DNA of 11,602 nucleotides, from positions 1 through 11,602 of the forward strand of contig JBDHXH010000080.1 of assembly GCA_039810605.1 (NCBI GenBank). Direction: 5' to 3'. The DNA comes from JAGPCH01 sp039810605 (lineage in GTDB: Bacteria > Bacteroidota > Ignavibacteria > Tepidaquicellales > Tepidaquicellaceae). The translations under genes were made by a program, and so were the position numbers. Below the pieces are notes generated by a model, which saw only the letters and a list, made by a program, of their open reading frames with translations, was not told the origin of the DNA and ran no database searches. This document shows positions 6,271 to 11,602 of this stretch, one piece after another (the first letter of the stretch is position 1; every line of letters starts with the position of its first letter).

Positions 6271-7794
6271 TTAATTTCCCAATGCAGATTTAAATCTTTC
6301 CGTAAAATCTTTCAGAACATTATTCATCTTATCAACATTTTCCTTCTGAAGATCTTTGGTATCTCTGATGCTTTGCAGAATATCCGCGTGCATATTTTCT
6401 ATTTCCATCAGAAGATCGTTCTGATAGCGCTGACATTCGGAAACCGGAATCTCATCGAGATAACCATTTGTTGCCGCATAGATTATCAGCACCTGATTTT
6501 CAATAGGCATCGGAGTGTATTGCTTCTGCTTCAGAATCTCCACAAGTCTTTCACCTCTTCTAAGCTGCTGCATAGTCGCCTTGTCAAGATCAGAACCGAA
6601 TTTGGCAAAAGCTTCAAGTTCGCGGAACTGTGCCAGATCAAGCCGAAGCGTACCCGCAATTTTTTTCATTGCCTTGATTTGAGCATTACCTCCTACTCTC
6701 GAAACCGAAATACCTACATTGATCGCCGGTCTTATGCCTGCATTAAACAAATTAGGTTCAAGATAAATCTGTCCGTCAGTAATTGAAATCACGTTAGTCG
6801 GAATGTAAGCTGAAACGTCTCCTGCCTGCGTTTCAATGACAGGCAAAGCAGTCAGACTTCCGCCTCCGAGATCATCGGCAAGCTTCGATGCTCTTTCAAG
6901 CAATCTTGAGTGCAGATAAAATACATCACCAGGATAAGCTTCACGTCCCGGCGGTCTTCTAAGAAGCAGAGAAACTTCACGATACGAAGCTGCCTGTTTT
7001 GTCAGATCATCATAAACTACAAGCGCATGTCTTCCCGAATCTCTGAAATATTCTCCGAGTGTAGCTCCGGAGAATGCCGCAATATACTGCATCGGAGCAG
7101 GGTCTGATGCCGTTGCCGAAATTACGGTGGTATATTCCATCGCACCCGCATCATGCAAACTCTTAACAACCTGCGCTACAGTAGAACCCTTTTGTCCTAT
7201 TGCAACATAAATACAATATACTCCTTTTCCTTTTTGATTGATGATAGTATCAATAGCAACAGCAGTCTTTCCTGTCTGCCGGTCTCCGATTATCAATTCT
7301 CTCTGACCTCTTCCAATCGGAATCATTGCATCAATAGCCTTAATACCGGTTTGAAGCGGCTCTTTTACAGGCTGTCTTTGTATTACTCCGAGAGCTTTTC
7401 TTTCAAGCGGCAAAAACTTGTCTGTATGTATTTCACCTTTGCCGTCAATAGGCTGTCCGAGAGGATTGATTACTCTTCCAAGCATTGCTTCTCCAACAGG
7501 CATTGATGCAATCCTTCCTGTCCTCTTTACCGTGTCGCCTTCTTTCACCAGCGCTGAATCGCCAAACAAAATACATCCAACGTTGTCTTCCTCAAGGTTA
7601 AGCGCAATTCCAAATACTCCATTCGGAAATTCAATCAACTCACCCGCTTCGCACTTCGATAATCCATAAACTCTTGCAACTCCATCACCTACGTAAAGTA
7701 CCGTTCCGACATCAAACACATCAACTTCAGTTTCAAAACCCGAAAGCTGCTTTCTTAGTATCGCAGAAATCTCATCTGATTTCACTTCTGCCAT
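6271..7794 (-). CDS. atpA: ATP synthase F1 alpha subunit
   Basis: This 507-residue protein forms the non-catalytic nucleotide-binding subunits of the F1 hexamer and supplies the arginine finger to the catalytic sites on beta. The N-terminal beta-barrel domain covers about residues 25-95. The Walker A motif GDRQTGKT is at 170-177, the Walker B strand ALVVYDD at 257-263, and the alpha/beta family signature PAINVGISVS at 356-365 is followed by the arginine-finger Arg366 in SRVGG. The C-terminal helical domain is complete. The start is the ATG at 7794, preceded by AGGAG with 7-nt spacing. It lies between atpH and atpG. The catalytic partner atpD is not in this window. Confidence 0.98.
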   Translation of the reverse strand: MAEVKSDEISAILRKQLSGFETEVDVFDVGTVLYVGDGVARVYGLSKCEAGELIEFPNGVFGIALNLEEDNVGCILFGDSALVKEGDTVKRTGRIASMPVGEAMLGRVINPLGQPIDGKGEIHTDKFLPLERKALGVIQRQPVKEPLQTGIKAIDAMIPIGRGQRELIIGDRQTGKTAVAIDTIINQKGKGVYCIYVAIGQKGSTVAQVVKSLHDAGAMEYTTVISATASDPAPMQYIAAFSGATLGEYFRDSGRHALVVYDDLTKQAASYREVSLLLRRPPGREAYPGDVFYLHSRLLERASKLADDLGGGSLTALPVIETQAGDVSAYIPTNVISITDGQIYLEPNLFNAGIRPAINVGISVSRVGGNAQIKAMKKIAGTLRLDLAQFRELEAFAKFGSDLDKATMQQLRRGERLVEILKQKQYTPMPIENQVLIIYAATNGYLDEIPVSECQRYQNDLLMEIENMHADILQSIRDTKDLQKENVDKMNNVLKDFTERFKSALGN

Positions 7795-7801
7795 TTCTTG
7801 T

Positions 7802-7806
7802 CTCCT
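7802..7806 (-). promoter_or_regulatory. Shine-Dalgarno of atpA
   Basis: AGGAG lies 7 nt before the ATG at 7794. Together with atpE this is one of two atp genes with a clear ribosome binding site, consistent with the high copy number of alpha (three per enzyme). Confidence 0.75.
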
Positions 7807-7835
7807 GAATTTTTATTTTTCTTTTTAAAACTTTT

Positions 7836-8387
7836 TTAATTTAAATTGAAATCTCCCTGAAGGAAACTTTCTCTAAGTCTTGCAAGCTGACGCTTTATGC
7901 TTGCATCGAGTACAGTGTCATTAATCTTCGCAACAAATCCTCCCAAAATGTCTTTATCAATTTCAAAGAACATGTCGCTTTTCAATTTTGTATAAGAATC
8001 AATCTTCTGTTTCATGTTTGCCCGTTCCTGGTCATTGAGTTCGACAGCAGTTTTAACATGAACATCCACAATGCCTTCCTTCTCTTTCACAAGATGAATA
8101 TAATCTTCACAAATATCGGCAGTCAGTGATTCTCTGCTTCTTGACACAAGCAAATTCAGAAATGCCATTGTAAGTGGCGATTTATTCGATCCGAAAATAT
8201 CATTCAGCACTGCAGCTTTCTTTCTTTTGTTAACGATAGGGCTATGCAGAAACAGCCGCAACTCCGTACTGGACTTTATAGTATCAATGATGTCATAAAT
8301 ATCCTTTGTAACCTCTTTTAATGCTCCCTTTTCCTCGGCTGTTCCGTACAATGCTATTGTATATCTTCGCGCTGCTTTTGAAATCAT
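7836..8387 (-). CDS. atpH: ATP synthase F1 delta subunit
   Basis: The 183-residue OSCP/delta protein joins the top of F1 to the peripheral stalk. The N-terminal six-helix domain begins with the characteristic AARRYTIALYGTAEEKG (residues 5-21). The C-terminal region carries the conserved segment with DKDILGGFVAKINDTVLDASIKRQL (about 144-168), where Gly-Gly-Phe and the D-x-S-x(2)-R-Q-L tail are family hallmarks. Length is typical of the family. The ATG at 8387 has no Shine-Dalgarno. It is separated from atpF by 89 nt that contain a hairpin, and from atpA by 41 nt. Confidence 0.95.
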   Translation of the reverse strand: MISKAARRYTIALYGTAEEKGALKEVTKDIYDIIDTIKSSTELRLFLHSPIVNKRKKAAVLNDIFGSNKSPLTMAFLNLLVSRSRESLTADICEDYIHLVKEKEGIVDVHVKTAVELNDQERANMKQKIDSYTKLKSDMFFEIDKDILGGFVAKINDTVLDASIKRQLARLRESFLQGDFNLN

Positions 8388-8414
8388 TTTATTTGTATGT
8401 TAAACCGTGCATCA

Positions 8415-8444
8415 TTGGTCAAACGTCAGCAGACATCGGACCAA
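8415..8444 (-). promoter_or_regulatory. Hairpin between atpF and atpH
   Basis: In minus sense TTGGTC (8444-8439) pairs with GACCAA (8420-8415). Inside a 2x2 internal loop, ATGTC pairs with GACGT (one G-T wobble) around a TGCT tetraloop. No T-run follows. It sits in the otherwise empty 89-nt gap, so an mRNA processing or stability role is possible; this is inference. Confidence 0.4.
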
Positions 8445-8476
8445 ATTGCAGGCAATCATTGTTTTGCCTCTTCAAA

Positions 8477-9037
8477 TTAATTTTTTGGAATCTGCGACAC
8501 AAAGTCACTGACAATCTTCTTTTGCTTCTCTGCATCGAGATTTTCCTTGATAATTTTTTCTGCTGATTTAATTGCCAAATCAGAAACCTCATTTCGCAGA
8601 TCTGCCATAGCAGATACTTTCTCCTGACGAATCTCTTCCCTTGCCTGTTCAATCAATTGGCGAGAGTCTTCCTGTGCTTTTGCCATTAATTCTTCGCGCA
8701 TCTTATTTGCAATCTCTTTCGACTCATTTATAATCTTCATTGACTGAATACTTGCATCAGCAAGATTTTTCTTATGCTGTTCGACGAGCCCTTCGGCATC
8801 CTTCTGCAATTTTTCCGCGTGATCAAGCGAGTTCTGAATTGACTGTTCACGTGAATGCAAAGCAGTGAGAAGCGGAGTCCATGCAATTTTTTTCAGCAAC
8901 ACCAGCAAGATGAGGAAAATTACTATTTGCCAGATTATCAATCCCGGATTGACCGACAATAATCCCGGCTTCTCTTCATGCTGCACAAATAAAATCACAA
9001 GCGGATTGCTTGTAAACATTGTTAGATAATAAATCAT
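8477..9037 (-). CDS. atpF: ATP synthase Fo b subunit
   Basis: The 186-residue subunit forms the peripheral stalk that holds the alpha/beta hexamer still against rotor torque. One membrane helix lies near the N-terminus (about 33-50, LIIWQIVIFLILLVLLKK), followed by the typical WTPLLTALHSREQSIQNSLDHAEK junction and a long charged amphipathic helix to about 165, which dimerises as a coiled coil. The C-terminus (KIIKENLDAEKQKKIVSDFVSQIPKN) contacts delta. Only one b-type gene is present, so a b2 homodimer is expected rather than b/b'. The ATG at 9037 gives a somewhat long tail before the membrane helix; the ATG at 9019 is an alternative. No Shine-Dalgarno is seen at either. It lies between atpE and atpH. 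Confidence 0.95.
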   Translation of the reverse strand: MIYYLTMFTSNPLVILFVQHEEKPGLLSVNPGLIIWQIVIFLILLVLLKKIAWTPLLTALHSREQSIQNSLDHAEKLQKDAEGLVEQHKKNLADASIQSMKIINESKEIANKMREELMAKAQEDSRQLIEQAREEIRQEKVSAMADLRNEVSDLAIKSAEKIIKENLDAEKQKKIVSDFVSQIPKN

Positions 9038-9072
9038 TATCTGAATTTTTATTTAAATTATTTGCCGCCAGT

Positions 9073-9091
9073 CGGCAGAAACACACTGCCG
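9073..9091 (-). promoter_or_regulatory. GC-rich hairpin between atpE and atpF
   Basis: CGGCAG (minus sense, 9091-9086) pairs with CTGCCG (9078-9073) around a 7-nt loop. A competing stem GCCG/CGGC (9076-9073 with 9067-9064) overlaps its 3' arm. No T-run follows immediately. It lies in the 102-nt gap after the c-subunit gene, a position where hairpins could protect upstream mRNA and raise c-subunit yield; the role is inferred. Confidence 0.45.
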
Positions 9092-9139
9092 GTGACAGAA
9101 GTTATCATTGTTCATCGCAAATCTTTACGATGCTTTGAA

Positions 9140-9361
9140 CTACGACTTTGTTGCAAGCAGAATACAGATAACGAGACCGAAAAGCGCTACCCCTTCAACG
9201 AGAGCTGCTGCAATGATCATCGTTGTTCTGATTTCGCCAACCGCTTCAGGCTGTCTTCCGATAGATTCAAGAGCTGAACCTGCAAGTCTGCCGATACCAA
9301 TACCGGCTCCGATTACTGTCAATCCGGCTCCGACTCCGGCTCCTAAGAAAGCTAAATCCAT
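9140..9361 (-). CDS. atpE: ATP synthase Fo c subunit (proteolipid)
   Basis: This 73-residue hairpin of two membrane helices multimerises into the rotor ring. Helix 1 carries the glycine repeat (GAGVGAG and GAGIGIG), the polar loop is RQPE at 36-39, and helix 2 holds the ion-binding carboxylate Glu56 in AAALVEGVALFG. The residue aligned with the sodium-binding Gln32 of Ilyobacter is Ile23, and Glu56 is followed by Gly57 instead of Ser/Thr. The site therefore looks like a proton site and not a sodium site. The ATG at 9361 is preceded by AAGGAG at 11-nt spacing. The gene is flanked by unusually long gaps for this operon (112 nt before, 102 nt after), consistent with separate control of its high-stoichiometry synthesis. 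Confidence 0.97.
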   Translation of the reverse strand: MDLAFLGAGVGAGLTVIGAGIGIGRLAGSALESIGRQPEAVGEIRTTMIIAAALVEGVALFGLVICILLATKS

Positions 9362-9372
9362 TCTGACTATTT

Positions 9373-9378
9373 CTCCTT
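9373..9378 (-). promoter_or_regulatory. Shine-Dalgarno of atpE
   Basis: AAGGAG sits 11 nt before the ATG at 9361 in an AT-rich, weakly structured leader. It fits the need for many c subunits per complex. A weak promoter-like pair further upstream in this gap (TTG, 18 nt, CAATTTTG) is not strong enough to call. Confidence 0.7.
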
Positions 9379-9473
9379 TTGTTTATTTAATTTGTTTAAA
9401 TTATTTATTTGAAAATCCAAATTTCAAAATTGACAAAACGCTTAAACCTGCAACTGACTGCTCACTCGCAAAA

Positions 9474-10445
9474 TCAGTGATGTCCCATTGCCATATTAAT
9501 ATAGAGTGCCGACAGCATCGTGAAAATATAAGCATGAAGCAATGCAATGAAAATTTCAATCATGTAGATGAACAAAGCAAAGGGAACAGCGATCACGGAA
9601 CCCGCATAGCTAAGCACAAAAATCAAACCGATCAGTGAAAATATTATGATCGTTCCTGCCGTAATGTTTGCAAACAACCTCATCAATAGCGCGAAAGGCT
9701 TTGTGAATAATCCTATGAACTCTACAACTATCATTATAGGAATTACAAAGACCGGAATGCCGCGCGGCACGAGTCCTCTGAAGTATCCCACGAATCCATG
9801 CGCCTGTATTCCCTTATATTGTGTCATTACAAATGTAATGATGGCGAGGGCTGCGGTTACATTAATATTCTTTGTTGGTTGAGCCATGAACGGGAACAGA
9901 CCCAGCAGATTTGCGAACATTATGAAGAAGAAAAGAGTAAGAAAAAACGGCATCATCTTCAATCCTTCTTTTCCAAAATTGGGCAATACAATTTCATCGC
10001 GGATAAACACGATGAGAGATTCGACTACGTTTCCAATACCCCTGGGAATTCTTCGTTTCTTATTTGATGATACGGCATACATTAATACGCAGATGAGAAT
10101 AACAGATGCGAGAAATATCATAGCAGTACTTTTCGTAATGGAAAAGTCAATGTCTATTCCGAATATGTGCACTGGTTCAAAATGAGGAAGATCGAGTTTA
10201 CCGAGGAAGTAGAAATCTATATAGTGGTGATCAACAATTTTTTCAATGACATCAAATTTTTCTTCACCTTCGTCAACTACCTTTTCACTTGTACCTTCAA
10301 CTTTATGTAATTCGCTTTCCTTCTTATCGTCTGCAAGAGCGCTTGTAGTCAAGCGTGCAGATATCAGGAAGAAAAAGATTAAACCGACTAAAACTTTAAG
10401 TATGAGAGCAGATTTGTTTTTATGCAAGCAGAATCTAATTGTCAA
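9474..10445 (-). CDS. atpB: ATP synthase Fo a subunit
   Basis: The 323-residue stator channel protein lets protons reach and leave the c-ring. A cleavable-looking signal sequence (about residues 13-38, ending TSALADD) precedes an acidic, charged segment to about residue 75, an N-terminal extension usual for the FCB group. Five or six membrane helices follow. The essential arginine is Arg256 in LLMRLFANITAGT. The penultimate helices end with LLHAYIFTMLSALYI. The usual channel residues differ: Thr265 aligns with E. coli Glu219, Glu297 with His245 and His304 with Gln252. The start is a TTG at 10445; a TTG seven codons in is an alternative and no ATG precedes the signal sequence. It lies 18 nt after the AtpI-type gene and 112 nt before atpE. 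Confidence 0.95.
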   Translation of the reverse strand: MTIRFCLHKNKSALILKVLVGLIFFFLISARLTTSALADDKKESELHKVEGTSEKVVDEGEEKFDVIEKIVDHHYIDFYFLGKLDLPHFEPVHIFGIDIDFSITKSTAMIFLASVILICVLMYAVSSNKKRRIPRGIGNVVESLIVFIRDEIVLPNFGKEGLKMMPFFLTLFFFIMFANLLGLFPFMAQPTKNINVTAALAIITFVMTQYKGIQAHGFVGYFRGLVPRGIPVFVIPIMIVVEFIGLFTKPFALLMRLFANITAGTIIIFSLIGLIFVLSYAGSVIAVPFALFIYMIEIFIALLHAYIFTMLSALYINMAMGHH

Positions 10446-10463
10446 ATTTTTCGGGAAATTGAT

Positions 10464-10853
10464 TTAAACTGTTTTTTTGTTTGTGCCGGAAAGAAAATTT
10501 ATTTCAAATATTAAGAACAAAAAGTAAAAGAAAAAAAACGAAACTGCCAGCGGTATCTTTTCTATTTTCAAAAAATATATAAGGACAAAGATTATTATTA
10601 CCATTGCAATCATTCTTGTAACCATGCTAAGTAAAACAACATTAAAGAATCCCCTGCCCTCCGATTTGAATGCTTTCGTTATCACCAAACTGCCGATTAC
10701 AACACTCATGAAACTCAATGTCCATCCGAGAACAAACGGTACGGTATAATTTCCGGAATTGGAAACGAAGATTATTAAAAATCCGGCTGCAAGAATTACT
10801 GCACTTATCAGAACTATTTTGAGAAAGAACTTTTTAAAATCTAATGTCCTCAG
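10464..10853 (-). CDS. AtpI-type four-helix ATP synthase accessory protein, CTG start
   Basis: The frame is open from an in-frame TAA at 10862-10860 to the TAA at 10464. It contains no ATG until residue 51 of the frame and no GTG or TTG before residue 47, yet the preceding sequence clearly encodes protein. Starting at the CTG at 10853 gives 129 residues (LRTLDFKKFFLKIVLISA...) with four membrane helices, about residues 9-28, 37-60, 67-94 and 98-118. This is the size and topology of AtpI/ATP synthase protein I, thought to help c-ring assembly or ion handling. A start at TTG 10718 would leave 84 residues and delete helix 1 and part of helix 2. The CTG overlaps the upstream stop as CTGA, indicating translational coupling. 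Position between the AtpZ-type gene and atpB supports the call. A sequencing error at the start codon is the main alternative. Confidence 0.7.
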   Translation of the reverse strand: MRTLDFKKFFLKIVLISAVILAAGFLIIFVSNSGNYTVPFVLGWTLSFMSVVIGSLVITKAFKSEGRGFFNVVLLSMVTRMIAMVIIIFVLIYFLKIEKIPLAVSFFFFYFLFLIFEINFLSGTNKKTV

Positions 10854-11155
10854 GATTTCTTAAATTTAGAATTATCCTTCTTTTCTTCTTCTGTAAGCTT
10901 TTTTACGTTAAGATAAAAGCCATAGAAACCTGCAGCAAACCCCACAAAACTAAGTATCAGCGTAAATACAGCATTCGTATTGAACTGTCCATCAAGCCAC
11001 CTCCCTATCCAGAAAAAAATCAGAATTGTAACGACAAGAGTAATTCCTAAACCCGAGTACTGAACCGTTTTCGAATCAGCTTTTATAAGGGGATTTGAGA
11101 GCAACTTCCCGAAAGAACTTCTGTTCTTTTCGTCCTTGTTTTGGCTCTCATCCAT
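10850..11155 (-). CDS. AtpZ-type F0F1 ATPase accessory membrane protein
   Basis: This 101-residue protein has a charged N-terminus (MDESQNKDEKNRSS) and two membrane helices, about residues 34-53 (GLGITLVVTILIFFWIGRWLD) and 61-83 (FTLILSFVGFAAGFYGFYLNV), followed by a charged tail. The G-x-W-x-D-like turn after helix 1 and the glycine-rich second helix fit the putative F0F1-ATPase subunit family (pfam09527, AtpZ), small proteins encoded first in many atp operons and linked to complex assembly or Mg2+/Ca2+ transport. The start is the ATG at 11155; a TTG at 11215 would add an atypical 20-residue tail that crosses the promoter. It heads the operon and its TGA overlaps the next gene by 3 nt. Confidence 0.8.
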   Translation of the reverse strand: MDESQNKDEKNRSSFGKLLSNPLIKADSKTVQYSGLGITLVVTILIFFWIGRWLDGQFNTNAVFTLILSFVGFAAGFYGFYLNVKKLTEEEKKDNSKFKKS

Positions 11156-11184
11156 TAACAATGTCTTGAAAAATCTTGCGTCTG

Positions 11185-11215
11185 TAAAATTAACCAAACA
11201 GCGTTTGAAAATCAA
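11185..11215 (-). promoter_or_regulatory. Candidate promoter of the atp operon
   Basis: TTG (11215-11213), 20-nt spacer, TAATTTTA (11192-11185), seven of eight to TAnnTTTG. The element ends about 30 nt before the ATG at 11155. The spacer contains a perfect inverted repeat, CAAAC-GCT-GTTTG (11207-11195), which could be an operator. Confidence 0.5.
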
Positions 11216-11486
11216 TTCGACTTTTTAGGGAGAAGATAAAAAAAGATAAAAGATATACCCGATACTTCGTCTCACTCTGTCCACTTTGCCTCTCCTTTGT
11301 TTTCAAAAAAATATTTTAGCTCCGATTTTGATATACTTTCTAAGTTATTACTCGATTTCAAAATTAATTTGGAAAGCATTGTTTGGACTGATGTGAAAGT
11401 CTGTGAAAATCTGTTTTGAATTTGTTTCAATCTCCATATTTTCTCTCTTTTATTTTTTCTAATTTTCCTAAAATATTTTTCGTCAT
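11216..11486. other. Divergent intergenic region between the atp operon and wecB
   Basis: Together with the atp promoter this makes a 331-nt gene-free stretch between divergent genes. It is AT-rich with homopolymer runs. It holds a short run of AGATAAA-like repeats (about 11233-11256), a 10-nt tandem pair TGTGAAAGTC/TGTGAAAATC (11392-11411) and an inverted repeat TTGAA-TTTGT-TTCAA (11416-11430). I found no convincing wecB promoter, no RNA gene and no ORF. Confidence 0.6.
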
Positions 11487-11602
11487 TTGAAAAAAATCAT
11501 TTCCGTCGTAGGAGCCCGTCCAAATTTCATGAAGATGGCTCCGGTTCATAAGGAACTTCTCAAGCACAAATCAAAAGTAACTCATATCATTGTTCATACA
11601 GG
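11487..11602 (+). CDS. wecB: UDP-N-acetylglucosamine 2-epimerase, N-terminal fragment
   Basis: Only the first 38 codons are in the window. They begin KKIISVVGARPNFMKMAPV after the initiator and continue into HKELLKHKSKVTHIIVHTG. The GARPNFMK motif and the following beta strand ending HTG are characteristic of the non-hydrolysing UDP-GlcNAc 2-epimerase family (WecB/MnaA), which makes UDP-ManNAc for envelope polysaccharides. The start is a TTG at 11487; an in-frame TAA lies at 11469, and TTG gives the normal short start before the Rossmann strand. No Shine-Dalgarno is visible. A related epimerase of similar fold cannot be excluded with so few residues. Confidence 0.85.
   Translation, partial: MKKIISVVGARPNFMKMAPVHKELLKHKSKVTHIIVHT

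Noticed and set aside
8419..8652. Minus-strand ORF overlapping the end of atpF
   Set aside because: It lies out of frame within atpF and the following gap and has no recognisable protein features.
9140..9361. Possibility of a sodium-dependent c-ring
   Set aside because: The Gln of the sodium motif is Ile23 and Glu56 is followed by Gly, so the liganding residues are absent.
9108..9638. Long plus-strand ORF across atpE and the end of atpB
   Set aside because: It is antisense to two conserved genes; its Pro/Ala-rich part mirrors the glycine-rich c subunit.
10464..10718. 84-residue version of the AtpI-type protein starting at TTG
   Set aside because: It would remove the first membrane helix and part of the second, although the upstream frame is open and clearly membrane-coding up to the previous gene's stop.
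1..11602. Search for tRNA, rRNA, CRISPR arrays, insertion sequences, attachment sites and phage genes
   Set aside because: No cloverleaf-like segment, spaced direct repeats, transposase motif or flanking duplications were recognised on either strand.

Overview
The window is AT-rich, with short gaps and almost every gene on the minus strand. It looks like a chromosomal segment from the Bacteroidota/Chlorobiota/Ignavibacteriota (FCB) group, most likely Ignavibacteria- or Chlorobi-like. Four clues support this: promoter-like sites of the form TTG-N20/21-TAnnTTTG, few Shine-Dalgarno sequences, an F-type ATP synthase operon without atpD and atpC, and a long secreted-type N-terminus on ATP synthase subunit a. 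The taxonomic call is inference; no rRNA or other marker is present.

Layout, in minus-strand transcription order from the right. (1) 11155-5361: an ATP synthase operon. It runs AtpZ-type accessory protein, 4-TM AtpI-type protein (apparent CTG start overlapping the previous stop), atpB (a), atpE (c), atpF (b), atpH (delta), atpA (alpha), atpG (gamma). The beta and epsilon genes must lie elsewhere. (2) 5188-3578: an RqcH/NFACT-family ribosome quality-control protein with its own candidate promoter. (3) 3285-3079: a 68-residue protein built almost entirely of Lys-Lys-Ala-Val-like repeats with no acidic residue. It has a good promoter, a strong Shine-Dalgarno, a terminator-like hairpin in its leader and a clear intrinsic terminator behind it. 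(4) 2939-2385: a beta-carbonic-anhydrase-like protein. (5) 2164-1: a DUF3943 envelope protein followed 11 nt later by an outer-membrane beta-barrel protein cut by the window edge. On the plus strand only the first 38 codons of a wecB-like UDP-GlcNAc 2-epimerase are seen, at the right edge, divergent from the atp operon across a 331-nt gap.

The ATP synthase genes together supply the whole Fo sector plus delta, alpha and gamma of F1. The c-subunit ion site looks proton-type. The remaining genes are separate functions: rescue of stalled ribosomes, probable nucleic-acid binding by the Lys-rich protein, CO2/bicarbonate chemistry and envelope proteins.

The region is mainly housekeeping and I see no clear unknown multi-gene system, no mobile element, CRISPR array, tRNA or rRNA. 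The points most worth checking are the Lys-rich small protein with its leader hairpin, the CTG-start AtpI-type gene, the rearranged proton-channel residues in subunit a (Thr265, Glu297, His304), and the hairpins between atp genes.
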